The position numbers and the translations under genes are program-made. Positions 54,059 through 62,958 of a stretch of 64,000 bases of DNA are shown piece after piece; positions within the stretch are counted from its first letter, which is position 1; every line of letters begins with the position of its first letter. Origin of the DNA: Mesorhizobium amorphae CCNWGS0123 (lineage in GTDB: Bacteria > Pseudomonadota > Alphaproteobacteria > Rhizobiales > Rhizobiaceae). The notes beneath the pieces were generated by a model that made no database searches, was not told the DNA's origin, and worked only from the letters and a program-made list of their open reading frames with translations. The stretch spans positions 62,001 to 126,000 of the forward strand of contig NZ_CP015322.1 of the NCBI RefSeq assembly GCF_001686985.1. The letters are read 5' to 3'.

Positions 54059-54299
54059 CGTGTAGATTAGACGATCCTTGTATTATGATTTTACGCCCAA
54101 TCACGCTACTGGCTGGCGGTGAAGAGGATTGCGGCATGCCAGTGACAGATACATGAGCCGGCGCCGTTCGGCGTAGGGGTTGGGGTAAAGGCGCCGGCCA
54201 GGCGAAACCACACAGGTCCGCCGCTCGATATGCGTCGCCTGCCGTAGCTTGGCGCGATTCGCGGAGGTTACCCCAGCACAAGGCCGCCTAATCTACACG
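54059..54299. mobile_element. MITE-like or deleted IS element with 12-bp terminal inverted repeats
   Basis: CGTGTAGATTAG at 54059-54070 and its exact complement CTAATCTACACG at 54288-54299 bound a 241-base segment with no gene. With one mismatch the arms extend to 15 bases inward. No matching target-site duplication was found. It lies at the truncated end of the GlxA-type remnant and may have caused its truncation. Confidence 0.6.
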
Positions 54300-54399
54300 C
54301 CCGACACGATACCGAGCCCCTATGGCAAGGCCAGGATGGACAATAGGATGCCGCGCTGGCCAGTTACGGGGTAGAGCGCTGTAAAGACTGCGGCTGTCG
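54300..54399. other. Short non-coding stretch
   Basis: 100 bases after the repeat element; no feature seen. Confidence 0.3.
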
Positions 54400-55077
54400 C
54401 TAAGGGGGACCAAGGCGCAGCGTGTTACGTGCGATCTGCCAGGCGGATTCGACATGCCGCCGGGCTGCCGCCGCCGCCTCGTCCGGTTTGCGCGAGCGGA
54501 TGGCATCCATGATTTCGGTCATCTCGGCGATCGCCGGCTCGCGCCGGTTCTCCGACGCGATGGTCATCGAGCGGAGCTGGTTGATGCGGACATTCAGACC
54601 CGTCACGATTTCCCAGGCAATGCGCTTGTCGGCCGCTTCGAACAGCGCTTCGTAGAACTTGGTCGTGGCCCGCATCACCTCGACCGGCGCGCGTGACGCC
54701 CACGCGTCAAGCAGGTTCGTCAAGGCGGCATCGAGCGAAGCGATCTGCGCGTCGGTGGCCGATAGTGCGCAGGTCCGCGCCGCGATGCCCTCCAGCAGCG
54801 CCCGCAATTCATAGATTTCGTCGGTACGGCCGAGATCCGGCTTGGCCACGGCAGGCCCATGGCCCGGTATCATCTGCACCAGGCCTTCCGCCTCCAGCTG
54901 CCGCAGAACCTCGCGCACGACGGAACGGCTCACCCCGAGCTGATCGCAAAGCGGCCGCTCGACCAGCCTTTCGCCGGGCTGGAAATGGAAGCCCATGATC
55001 GCCTCGCGCATGCGCTCCAGCGCCAGCGTCCTCAACGTCTTGGCGGAGCGGTCGATCCGCAGCGTATCGTCTGACAT
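54400..55077 (-). CDS. GntR-family (FCD subfamily) transcriptional regulator
   Basis: 225 residues from the ATG at 55075-55077; the frame is open much further upstream, but that part is antisense to the next operon. The winged helix is ALERMREAIMGFHFQPGERL with CDQLGVSRSVVREVLRQLEA, and the helical FCD ligand domain follows, with E, R and H residues that would hold a metal or carboxylate ligand. It is divergent from the DUF1185 operon. A 12-base perfect palindrome between the two is the probable operator, so it most likely represses the catabolic operon until its substrate appears. Confidence 0.9.
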   Translation of the reverse strand: MSDDTLRIDRSAKTLRTLALERMREAIMGFHFQPGERLVERPLCDQLGVSRSVVREVLRQLEAEGLVQMIPGHGPAVAKPDLGRTDEIYELRALLEGIAARTCALSATDAQIASLDAALTNLLDAWASRAPVEVMRATTKFYEALFEAADKRIAWEIVTGLNVRINQLRSMTIASENRREPAIAEMTEIMDAIRSRKPDEAAAAARRHVESAWQIARNTLRLGPP

Positions 55078-55151
55078 TTTTCTCGCCTTCCCTTGCGCCG
55101 CCACAAAACAGATTCCAAAGCCAATTGACAAGGTCCTTGGCGCTCCATAGC

Positions 55152-55163
55152 ATGGTATACCAT
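55152..55163. promoter_or_regulatory. GntR operator candidate
   Basis: ATGGTATACCAT is a perfect 12-base palindrome with the TGGTATACCA core typical of FCD-type GntR sites. It lies 75 bases before the regulator and 56 bases before the DUF1185 gene. Confidence 0.75.
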
Positions 55164-55218
55164 AAGATGATAGAATGATGACGGTGCCCACATAGTGCCG
55201 TCGCGACCGAGGATTTCC

Positions 55219-55806
55219 ATGAAGCCGGCCATTCGAAAGACCGTCACCTACATCGAGAACACGCTTATCGAGGGCGGCAAGGCGGCGCCGAAACCGTTGC
55301 GCCTGATCGGCGTTGCCGCGGTGTTGACGAACCCCTGGGCCGGCCGAGGTTTCACCGAAGACCTGTCGCCGGAGATCCGCGCCTTTGCTCCCGTCCTCGG
55401 CGAATTGCTCACCCGCGAGATCATCGCCGTCGCCGGCTCGGGCGACGCGATAGAGGGCTATGGCAAGGCTGCGATCTGCGGGACTTCGGGCGAGATCGAG
55501 CACGCATCGGCGCTGATCCATACGCTGCACTTCGGCAACCACTACCGTCGCGCGGTCGGAGCCAAGACCTATCTCGCCTTCACCAACCTGCGCGGCGGAC
55601 CGAACACGCCGATCATGATCCCGCTGATGGACAAGAACGACGAGGGCCGCCGCTCCCACTATCTGACCGTGCATTTCCAGATCGGCGACGCGCCCGCGCC
55701 CGACGAACTGGTGGTGGCGCTTGGCGCTTCGATCGGCGGCCGCCCGCACCACCGCATCGGCGACCGCTATCAGGACCTCAAGGAGGTCGGAGATCTGCAT
55801 GGCTGA
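55219..55806 (+). CDS. Amino acid synthesis family protein (DUF1185)
   Basis: 195 residues. RKTVTYIENTLIEGG at the N-terminus, GVAAVLTNPWAGRG, GYGKAAICGTSGEIEHASAL and GGRPHHRIGDRYQDL match the DUF1185 family (PF06684), a group of small proteins of unproven activity that occur with flavin-dependent oxygenases and ring hydrolases. GAGGATTTCC precedes the ATG. It is the first gene of the operon and overlaps the next by eight bases. It may be a cyclic amide or N-heterocycle hydrolase, which is inference only. Confidence 0.85.
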   Translation: MKPAIRKTVTYIENTLIEGGKAAPKPLRLIGVAAVLTNPWAGRGFTEDLSPEIRAFAPVLGELLTREIIAVAGSGDAIEGYGKAAICGTSGEIEHASALIHTLHFGNHYRRAVGAKTYLAFTNLRGGPNTPIMIPLMDKNDEGRRSHYLTVHFQIGDAPAPDELVVALGASIGGRPHHRIGDRYQDLKEVGDLHG

Positions 55807-57586
55807 CACCGCCGCCTCCGCATGGGTCCGCAACACGGCTCCGGACGGCACCGGCTTCATCCGCGCCGGGTCCGGCGCGCCGGTTCTGCTCATTCACGGC
55901 GTCGGCATGAACGCGACGATCTGGCAGGCTCAGATCGCGTCAATGAAAGACCGCCACGACCTGATCGCCATCGACATGCTCGGCCACGGCGTTTCACCTC
56001 TGCCACCGGAAAATGCCTCCCTGTCGGATTTCGCCGATCAGGCGGTGCGGCTGCTCGACCATCTCGGTCTCACTTCGGTATCGATTGTCGGCCATTCGAT
56101 GGGCGCGCTGGTCGCCCTTGAAATCGCTCTTCGCGCGCCCTCGCGCGTCCACTCCATCGTCTGCCTCAACGCGGTCTTCCGCCGCCCCCCGGCCTTGGCG
56201 CGGGCCGTGCGCGAACGCGCGGCCGCGCTCGGCGCGCATGGCGATGCTTCGGCCGTCGCGGCAACGCTTGCCCGCTGGTTCGGCGATCCCCTGCCGGAGA
56301 GCCTTGCCGGCGCGGCCGCCACGGCGCGCGCCGCCCTTGAAGGCGTCGACGCGCAAGGCTACGCACGCACCTATCGCCTCTTTGCCCGTGCCGATGCCGA
56401 CCATGCCGACGCGCTGGCCGGGCTCGCCGCACCAGCCTTGTTCATGACCGGGTCGCAGGACAGCAATTCGACGCCGGCCATGTCTGCAGCCATGGCGCGG
56501 CTTGCGCCGTACGGCCAATGCCTGGTGCTCAGCGGAGAAAGACACATGATGGCAATAGCTTCACCTGAAAAGGTGACGCAACACATCAGTGCCTTTCTCG
56601 ACGCTGGGGAAGTCGAGAAGCCGCAGACCGATGCCGTGTTCGACAGCGGCGAATTCCGGCGCGCGCTCGGCTCCTTCCTGACCGGCGTCACCATCGTCAC
56701 CACGATCGGGGCTGAAGGCGAACCGCGCGGCTTCACCGCCAACTCCTTCACCTCGGTCTCGCTCGAACCGCCGATGGTGCTTGTCTGCATCGCCAAGAAG
56801 GCGCTGGGGCACAGCGCCTTCTCGACATCGAAAGGCTTCGCCATCAACATCCTGTCGGAGAGCCAGAAGGCTCACTCCGGCATCTTTGCCTCCAAGGCCG
56901 CGGACAAGTTCGCATCCGTGGCCTGGCAGCCGGGCCAGACCGGCAATCCCCTGATCGACGGTTCGGTTGCGATGTTCGATTGCGCCATGCAGCAGCTGGT
57001 CGATGCCGGCGATCATTCGATCCTCATCGGCCGCGTCCGCGATTTCAGCCACAACGGAGCCCAGCCTCTCGGTTATTGCAGAGGCACCTATGTGACGCCC
57101 GGCCTCAGCCAGGAAGCACTGGCGGCAGTCCCCCCCGATACGGAAGTCGGCGCCATTCTCGAGAACGAGGGCCGTGTGCTGTTCTTCGAGACGGCCGATG
57201 GGTTTCATGAATTGCCGGCCGGGCGCGGACTGGGAACGCCGAAAGATGCGCGCAGCCTCAAAGGGCGCCTTGCCGCCAGGGCCATCGACGCCCAGCTCGG
57301 CTTCCTGTTCGCGGTGTGGGACGATGCCGGCGACCCCTCGCACACGCATGTCTACTATCGTGGAACGGTCGATGGCCCCTGTTCCGACGATCGCCGTGTA
57401 CGGCTCGTCGACATCGAGCAGATCGCCGATCTCAAGATCGCCGACCCGGCGGTACGCTCGATGCTTGCCCGCTATGCCCGTGAACGCACACAAGATGCGT
57501 TCGGCGTCTATGTCGGCAACGAGGTCGAAGGTGAAGTCCGGCCGCTCGCCAAGCCCTCGCCAGTTCTTCTTTCCGGTCGCGGGTGA
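55799..57586 (+). CDS. Three-part fusion: alpha/beta hydrolase, flavin reductase, and a Nudix-like C-terminal domain
   Basis: 595 residues. Residues 1-270 are an alpha/beta hydrolase with nucleophile S100 in VGHSMGALV, an oxyanion GVGMN step (LLIHGVGMNATIWQ), and a late histidine in GERHMMAI. Residues 285-440 are a flavin reductase of the FMN split-barrel type (GSFLTGVTIVTTIG, RGFTANSFTSVSLEPPMVLV, GRVRDF). The last 150 residues (GAILENEGRVLFFETADGFH, LPAGRGLG, LGFLFAVWDD) have a Nudix-like look without a full Nudix box. The flavin reductase would supply reduced FMN to the luciferase-like oxygenase encoded next. The hydrolase would cleave the oxidised product. Fusion of these steps is unusual. 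Confidence 0.85.
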   Translation: MADTAASAWVRNTAPDGTGFIRAGSGAPVLLIHGVGMNATIWQAQIASMKDRHDLIAIDMLGHGVSPLPPENASLSDFADQAVRLLDHLGLTSVSIVGHSMGALVALEIALRAPSRVHSIVCLNAVFRRPPALARAVRERAAALGAHGDASAVAATLARWFGDPLPESLAGAAATARAALEGVDAQGYARTYRLFARADADHADALAGLAAPALFMTGSQDSNSTPAMSAAMARLAPYGQCLVLSGERHMMAIASPEKVTQHISAFLDAGEVEKPQTDAVFDSGEFRRALGSFLTGVTIVTTIGAEGEPRGFTANSFTSVSLEPPMVLVCIAKKALGHSAFSTSKGFAINILSESQKAHSGIFASKAADKFASVAWQPGQTGNPLIDGSVAMFDCAMQQLVDAGDHSILIGRVRDFSHNGAQPLGYCRGTYVTPGLSQEALAAVPPDTEVGAILENEGRVLFFETADGFHELPAGRGLGTPKDARSLKGRLAARAIDAQLGFLFAVWDDAGDPSHTHVYYRGTVDGPCSDDRRVRLVDIEQIADLKIADPAVRSMLARYARERTQDAFGVYVGNEVEGEVRPLAKPSPVLLSGRG

Positions 57587-57591
57587 AGCTG

Positions 57592-58650
57592 ATGAAATTT
57601 TCGCTTTTCGTCCACATGGAGCGCTCGGACCTGGCAAAGCCGCATTCCGAGCTTGTCGGCGAGCTGGAAGAACTGGTTGTGCAGGCTGAGGAGGCAGGGT
57701 TCGAAACGGCCTGGATCGGTGAGCATCACGGGATGGAATTCACCATCTCGCCCAACCCGTTCATCAACATCGCCTGGCTCGCCGCCAAGACCAGGCGGAT
57801 CCGGCTCGGCACCGGAACCATCGTCGCGCCGTTCTGGCATCCGATCAAGCTTGCCGGCGAAGCGGCGATGGCCGACGTCATCACCGGCGGCCGTCTCGAC
57901 ATCGGCATTGCGCGCGGCGCCTACGCTTACGAATACCAGCGGCTTTTTCCGGGCATCGAGGCCTGGGGCGCCGGCCAGCGCATGCGCGAGATGGTGCCGG
58001 CGATCCGCGGCCTGTGGGACGGCGATTTCGAGCTCGCCGGCGAATTCTGGTCGTTTCCTTCGACCACCTCGTCGCCCAAGCCGCTGCAAAAGCCTTACCC
58101 GCCGATCTGGGTGGCGGCGCGCGACCCCAACTCGCACGACTTCGCGGTTTCCAACGCTTGCAACGTCCAGGTGACGCCGCTGGCCTCGGGCGATGGCGAA
58201 GTGGCCAGCCTGATGGAGCGCTTCAACACCGCTTGTGGTGCCCACCCCGACGTGGCACGGCCCGAAATCATGCTCCTGATGCACACATTCGTCGCCGAGG
58301 ACGCAGCCGATGCCGACCGCCTCGCGCAGGATCTGTCGCAGTTCTACTGCCAGTTCGGCGCCTGGTTCCAGAACAAGAAGCCAGTGCGCCAGGGCATATT
58401 GGAAACGCTGACCGATGCCGAGATCGCGGCCATGCCGCAATATGCGCCGGACAAGATCAGGCAGAACCTCGTCATCGGCGAAGCCGATGAGGTGATCGCC
58501 AGGCTGAAGGCATATGAAGCGCTCGGCTACGACCAGTATTCGATCTGGATCGACAGCGGCCTTTCCCACCAGCGCAAGAAGAAGTCGCTGCAGCTCTTCA
58601 TCGACAGGGTGATGCCGGCCTTCTGCGAGCCGAAAGCGGGATCGCGATGA
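57592..58650 (+). CDS. Luciferase-like (LLM class) FMN-dependent monooxygenase
   Basis: 352 residues from the ATG at 57592. A GTG at 57583 overlaps the previous stop as GTGA and is equally possible. The TIM-barrel flavin monooxygenase features are KFSLFVHMERSD, AEEAGFETAWIGEHHG, LGTGTIVAPFWHPIKLAGEA, DVITGGRLDIGIARGAY and PPIWVAARDPNS. Enzymes of this class take FMNH2 from a partner reductase, here the fused flavin reductase domain upstream, and oxygenate or desulfonate the substrate. It overlaps the aldehyde dehydrogenase gene by four bases. Confidence 0.92.
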   Translation: MKFSLFVHMERSDLAKPHSELVGELEELVVQAEEAGFETAWIGEHHGMEFTISPNPFINIAWLAAKTRRIRLGTGTIVAPFWHPIKLAGEAAMADVITGGRLDIGIARGAYAYEYQRLFPGIEAWGAGQRMREMVPAIRGLWDGDFELAGEFWSFPSTTSSPKPLQKPYPPIWVAARDPNSHDFAVSNACNVQVTPLASGDGEVASLMERFNTACGAHPDVARPEIMLLMHTFVAEDAADADRLAQDLSQFYCQFGAWFQNKKPVRQGILETLTDAEIAAMPQYAPDKIRQNLVIGEADEVIARLKAYEALGYDQYSIWIDSGLSHQRKKKSLQLFIDRVMPAFCEPKAGSR

Positions 58651-60125
58651 GCATCGCCGAATTCAGGAACTACATAGACGGAAGCTTCGCCGAGGCTACC
58701 GCAACTTTCGACAGCATCGATCCCTCGACGGGCGCGACATGGGCGACGATGCCCGCTGCATCGTCTGATGACGTCGACCGCGCCGTCGAAGCCGCTCACC
58801 GGTCGCTGCGCTCCGGCCCGTGGGCAGCGATGACGGCAACGGCGCGCGGCAAGCTTCTGGTGCGGCTCGGCGATCTGGTGGTCGCCAATGCCGATCGGCT
58901 GGCGGACCTCGAGACGCGCGACACCGGCAAGATCATCCGAGAAACCCGCGCCCAGATCGCCTATGTCGGCGACTACTACCGTTACTATGGCGGGCTGGCC
59001 GACAAGCACGAAGGCTCGTTTGTTCCGATAGACAAGGCGGACATGGAGGTGACGATCCGGCCCGAGCCGATCGGCGTCGTCGCGGCGGTCGTCCCATGGA
59101 ATTCGCAACTCTTCCTGTCCGCCGTCAAGCTCGGGCCGGCGCTGGCGGCCGGCTGCACCGTCGTCCTCAAGGCGTCCGAGGATGGCCCCGCCCCGCTGCT
59201 GGCCTTCGCCGAACTCGTCCATGAGGCCGGTTTTCCCGCCGGGACCGTGAACATCCTGGCCGGCTTCGGCCACGATTGCGGCCACCGCCTGACCAGCCAC
59301 CCGCTCGTCGCCCGTGTCGCCTTCACCGGTGGTCCGGCAACCGCCCGGCAGATCGTCAGGAACACGGCTGACAATCTCGCCTACACGACGCTTGAGCTCG
59401 GCGGCAAAAGCCCGGTCGTGGTGTTTGCCGATGCCGACCTGGACAGCGCCGCCAACGCGGTCGTCGCCGGCATCTTCGCCGCCACCGGCCAGAGCTGCGT
59501 CGCCGGCTCACGCCTGCTGGTCGAGCGTTCGGTGAAGGACGAATTCCTCGCCCGGCTCAAGCACAAGGCCGAGGCGATCCGGATCGGCGATCCGCGGGAT
59601 CCGGCAACCGAAATGGGGCCGCTGGCCACGTCGCGGCAGCGCGAATGGATTGAGAAGGTCGTTGCGGCAAGCCTTGCCGCGGGTGGGCGGCTGGTCACCG
59701 GCGGCGAAAGGCCCGCCGGTCACGCCGGCGGCCTCTATTACGCGCCGACGATCATCGATGCCAACGACAACACCGGCTTGCCGTGCGTGCGCGAGGAGCT
59801 GTTCGGTCCCGTGCTCTCAGTGATCGCCTTCGACGCGGAAGCCGAAGCCCTGGCGCTGGCCAACGACACGCCGTTCGGCCTGGCGTCAGGCGTGTTCACC
59901 ACCAATCTCGCGAAAGCCCATCGCATGGCGCGCGGCATCCATGCCGGCGTGGTCTGGATCAACACCTATCGCGCCGTCTCGCCGCTGGTTCCGTTTGGCG
60001 GCTATGGCCAATCAGGCCTCGGCCGCGAAGGTGGCCTCGATGCGATCCGCGACTACACGCGTTCGAAGTCGGTGTGGATACGCATCTCGGATGACCCGTT
60101 TCCCGATCCTTTTGTCATGCGGTAG
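58647..60125 (+). CDS. NAD(P)-dependent aldehyde dehydrogenase
   Basis: 492 residues. VVPWNSQLFLSAVKLGPALA binds the cofactor, LELGGKSPVVVFADADLD carries the catalytic glutamate, and ATGQSCVAGSRLLV the nucleophilic cysteine. EELFGPVLSVIAF and NTYRAVSPLVPFGGYGQSG are also present. It would oxidise the aldehyde made by the monooxygenase. It starts with an ATGA overlap. Confidence 0.94.
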   Translation: MSIAEFRNYIDGSFAEATATFDSIDPSTGATWATMPAASSDDVDRAVEAAHRSLRSGPWAAMTATARGKLLVRLGDLVVANADRLADLETRDTGKIIRETRAQIAYVGDYYRYYGGLADKHEGSFVPIDKADMEVTIRPEPIGVVAAVVPWNSQLFLSAVKLGPALAAGCTVVLKASEDGPAPLLAFAELVHEAGFPAGTVNILAGFGHDCGHRLTSHPLVARVAFTGGPATARQIVRNTADNLAYTTLELGGKSPVVVFADADLDSAANAVVAGIFAATGQSCVAGSRLLVERSVKDEFLARLKHKAEAIRIGDPRDPATEMGPLATSRQREWIEKVVAASLAAGGRLVTGGERPAGHAGGLYYAPTIIDANDNTGLPCVREELFGPVLSVIAFDAEAEALALANDTPFGLASGVFTTNLAKAHRMARGIHAGVVWINTYRAVSPLVPFGGYGQSGLGREGGLDAIRDYTRSKSVWIRISDDPFPDPFVMR

Positions 60126-60207
60126 CCGCCGCGGACGGGGATTCGCGATCAAGGCGAAAACGCCGATCGCGAACAGCCAACAACGAAAACAAACAGAGGA
60201 GAACGAC

Positions 60208-61227
60208 ATGAAACAGATCATCACCGGCATCCTGGCCGGACTGCTCGCAACAACACTTCTGGCAACGACGGCCGCAAAGGCCGCGGACATGGTGTTCACC
60301 AGCTGGGGCGGGACGACCCAGGAAGCGCAGACCAAATCCTGGGCCGAACCGTTCACGGCCGCCTCCGGCATCAAGGTCATGCAGGACGGCCCGACCGACT
60401 ACGGCAAGCTGAAGGCGATGGTCGACAGTGGCAGCGTCAACTGGGATGTCGTCGACGTCGAGATGGATTTCGCCATCAAGGCGGCCAAGGACGGCCTGCT
60501 CGAGCCGATCGACTTCACTGCCGTGCCGAAGGCCGACCTCGATCCGCGCTTCACCACCGATCATGCCGTCGGCAGTTTCTACTATTCCTTCGTGCTCGCC
60601 TGGAACAAGGGTGCCGTTTCGGGTGAACCGGCCGGCTGGGCCGACATGTTCGACCTGAAGAAATTCCCCGGCAAGCGGACCTTCTACAAATGGTCGGCGC
60701 CCGGTGTCATCGAGATCGCCTTGCTGGCCGATGGCGTTCCCGCCGACAAGCTCTATCCGCTCGATCTCGATCGCGCCTTCAAGAAGCTCGACACCATCAA
60801 GTCGGACATCGTCTGGTGGGGCGGCGGCGCGGAATCGCAGCAATTGATCGCGTCCGGCGAAGCGACGTTCGGCCAGTTGTGGAACGGCCGTGTCTTCGCG
60901 CTGGAGAAGGATGGCGCCGATGTCGGCGTCTCCTGGAACCAGAACCTGACCGCCGCCGACGTCCTGGTGGTGCCGAAGGGTGCCAAGAACAAGGACACGG
61001 CGATGAAATTCCTCGCCGCGGCGAGCAGCCCCGCCGGCCAGGCGAAATTTGCCGAGTCCAGTGGTTATGCGCCGATCAACACCAAGGCCAAGGCCGAGAT
61101 GCCGGCCGATGCCGTCAAATCGCTGCCGGACGCCCATGTCGACGGGCAGATCAATCTCGACATGAACTACTGGGCCGCCAATCGCGACACCATCGCGGCG
61201 CGCTGGTATGCCTGGCAGGCGAAGTAA
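60208..61227 (+). CDS. Polyamine-type ABC transporter substrate-binding protein (PotD/PotF-like)
   Basis: 339 residues. The signal peptide spans residues 1-26 (GILAGLLATTLLATTAAKA, cleaved before AD). The mature protein has FTSWGGTTQEAQTKSWAEPF, AMVDSGSVNWDVVDVEMDFA, VWWGGGAESQQLIASGEATF and NYWAANRDTIAARWYAWQAK, all typical of the spermidine/putrescine binding family. AGAGGAG precedes the ATG at 60208. It lies 82 bases after the dehydrogenase gene. The ligand is the substrate of the operon, unknown. Confidence 0.92.
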   Translation: MKQIITGILAGLLATTLLATTAAKAADMVFTSWGGTTQEAQTKSWAEPFTAASGIKVMQDGPTDYGKLKAMVDSGSVNWDVVDVEMDFAIKAAKDGLLEPIDFTAVPKADLDPRFTTDHAVGSFYYSFVLAWNKGAVSGEPAGWADMFDLKKFPGKRTFYKWSAPGVIEIALLADGVPADKLYPLDLDRAFKKLDTIKSDIVWWGGGAESQQLIASGEATFGQLWNGRVFALEKDGADVGVSWNQNLTAADVLVVPKGAKNKDTAMKFLAAASSPAGQAKFAESSGYAPINTKAKAEMPADAVKSLPDAHVDGQINLDMNYWAANRDTIAARWYAWQAK

Positions 61228-61247
61228 GCCCGCCCCTTGAACAGCAA

Positions 61248-61277
61248 GGGACGAGATGGCCCGCGCCGTCTCGTCCC
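61248..61277 (+). other. Intercistronic hairpin after the binding-protein gene
   Basis: Perfect nine-base arms GGGACGAGA and TCTCGTCCC, with GGC/GCC inside, form a stable stem. It is 20 bases after the stop codon and 18 bases before the permease gene. No T-run follows. Probably a transcript-stability or partial-attenuation element. Confidence 0.7.
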
Positions 61278-61295
61278 ATAGCCCGGATCGCTGCC

Positions 61296-62156
61296 ATGTC
61301 GGTCGAAACACGTCGGAATCTTGGAACGGTGCGGCTGCCGGCAGGCTTCAATGGCCTGCTGCCGGCCCTGGTCCTGATCGTGCTGTTTTTCGTCGTCCCG
61401 GTCCTGGCCCTGCTTTTGCGCAGCGTCACGGAACCCGAGCCCGGCCTGCAGAACTACGCGGCCCTGCTCGGCGACGGCACCTATGCGCGGGTGTTCTTCA
61501 ACACCTTTCTGGTCGCGTCGGTGGTCACGATCGTCACGGTCCTCGTCGCCTTTCCGGTTGCCTGGATGCTGGCGATCATGCCCTCGGCGCTGGCCTCGGT
61601 CGTCTTCGGCGTCATCATCCTGTCGATGTGGACCAATCTCCTGACCCGCACCTATGCCTGGATGGTGCTGCTGCAGCGCACCGGCGTCATCAACCGGACG
61701 CTGATTGCCGCAGGGGTCATCGACCAGCCGCTGCCGCTCATCAACAATCTCACCGGCGTCACCATCGGCATGGTCTACATCATGCTGCCCTTCATGATCC
61801 TGCCGCTGGTCGGCACGTTGCGGGCGATCGATCCGATGACGCTGCGCGCGGCGGCACTGTGCGGCGCAAGCCCTTTCCAGGCATTCCGCCGCATCCTTGT
61901 GCCGCTGTCGCTGCCCGGCGTCGCCGCAGGCGGCCTGATGGTCTTCGTCATGTCGCTCGGTTACTTCGTCACGCCGGCGCTGCTCGGCGGCACATCGAAC
62001 ATGATGCTTGCCGAAATGATCGCGCAGATGATCCAGTCGCTGCTCAACTGGGGGCTCGGCAGCGCCGCCGCCTTCATCCTGCTTGTCGTCACCATGGCGC
62101 TCTACGCGCTGCAGTTGCGTCTCGTCGGCGCCAGGCGCATGAGCGGAGGCCTCTGA
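61296..62156 (+). CDS. Polyamine-type ABC transporter permease 1 (PotB/PotH-like)
   Basis: 286 residues with six hydrophobic helices. The EAA loop reads TLRAAALCGASPFQAFRRIL then VPLSLPGVAAG. The long periplasmic loop after helix 1 (TEPEPGLQNYAALLGDGTY) is typical of PotB. The ATG at 61296 is used. It is followed after one base by the second permease. Confidence 0.92.
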   Translation: MSVETRRNLGTVRLPAGFNGLLPALVLIVLFFVVPVLALLLRSVTEPEPGLQNYAALLGDGTYARVFFNTFLVASVVTIVTVLVAFPVAWMLAIMPSALASVVFGVIILSMWTNLLTRTYAWMVLLQRTGVINRTLIAAGVIDQPLPLINNLTGVTIGMVYIMLPFMILPLVGTLRAIDPMTLRAAALCGASPFQAFRRILVPLSLPGVAAGGLMVFVMSLGYFVTPALLGGTSNMMLAEMIAQMIQSLLNWGLGSAAAFILLVVTMALYALQLRLVGARRMSGGL

Positions 62157-62157
62157 G

Positions 62158-62958
62158 ATGCTGCTCGACTATGACCGCATGGGCTGGCTGCGGGTTGCGC
62201 TGCTCGGCTTCACCGCGCTGGTCGCCGGCTTTCTTCTGTTGCCTGTCGTCTTCATCGTCCTGCTCTCCTTCGGTTCGTCCCGCTGGCTGGCCTTTCCGCC
62301 GCCCGGCTGGACGCTCAAATGGTACCAGGAGCTTTTTGCCGATCCGGCCTGGCTCGATGCGGCGCTGACCAGCGCCCGGATTGCCACCATGACGGCGATC
62401 CTGGCAGTAGCGATCGGCCTGCTCGCCTCCTTTGCCCTGGTCCGCGGACAGTTTGCCGGGCGCGAGATCCTGCGTGGCCTGCTGCTGACGCCGATGGTGC
62501 TGCCCGTCGTCGTGTTCGCCATTGCCATCTATGCCTTCTTCCTTCGCCTTGGTCTCGGCGGCACCACCATCGGCTTCGTCATCGCCCACACCGTACTGGC
62601 GCTGCCCTTCGCCATCATCCCGATCGCCACAGCACTTGAAGGCTTCGACAAGTCGATCGAGGACGCGGCAATCGTCTGCGGCGCGAGCCCGCTCGAGGCC
62701 AGGCTCAGGATCACCTTGCCGTCGATCCGGATCGGCATCTTCTCCGCCGCGATCTTTTCCTTCCTCGCCTCGTGGGACGAAGTCGTGGTGGCGATCTTCA
62801 TGGCCAGCCCCAGCTTGCAGACCTTGCCCGTCAAGATATGGGGCAGTTTGCGGTCGGATTTGAGCCCGGTGATCGCCGCCGCCTCCAGTCTGCTCGTCGG
62901 GCTGACGCTTGCCCTGATGGTGGTGACGGCGCTGCTGCAGCGAAAGGTCCGCACATGA
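62158..62958 (+). CDS. Polyamine-type ABC transporter permease 2 (PotC/PotI-like)
   Basis: 266 residues with six hydrophobic helices. The EAA loop is SIEDAAIVCGASPLEARLRI then TLPSIRIGI, followed by FSFLASWDEVVVAIFMASPS, which is the PotC signature region. It overlaps the ATPase gene by four bases. Confidence 0.92.
   Translation: MLLDYDRMGWLRVALLGFTALVAGFLLLPVVFIVLLSFGSSRWLAFPPPGWTLKWYQELFADPAWLDAALTSARIATMTAILAVAIGLLASFALVRGQFAGREILRGLLLTPMVLPVVVFAIAIYAFFLRLGLGGTTIGFVIAHTVLALPFAIIPIATALEGFDKSIEDAAIVCGASPLEARLRITLPSIRIGIFSAAIFSFLASWDEVVVAIFMASPSLQTLPVKIWGSLRSDLSPVIAAASSLLVGLTLALMVVTALLQRKVRT

Noticed and set aside
55078..55893. N-terminal extension of the GntR gene to 55893
   Set aside because: The extension is antisense to the DUF1185 and hydrolase genes and lacks any domain; the GntR fold begins at 55077.
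60115..61311. Long minus-strand open frame opposite the binding-protein gene
   Set aside because: The plus-strand product has a clear signal peptide and family motifs; the opposite frame is an antisense artefact of high GC.
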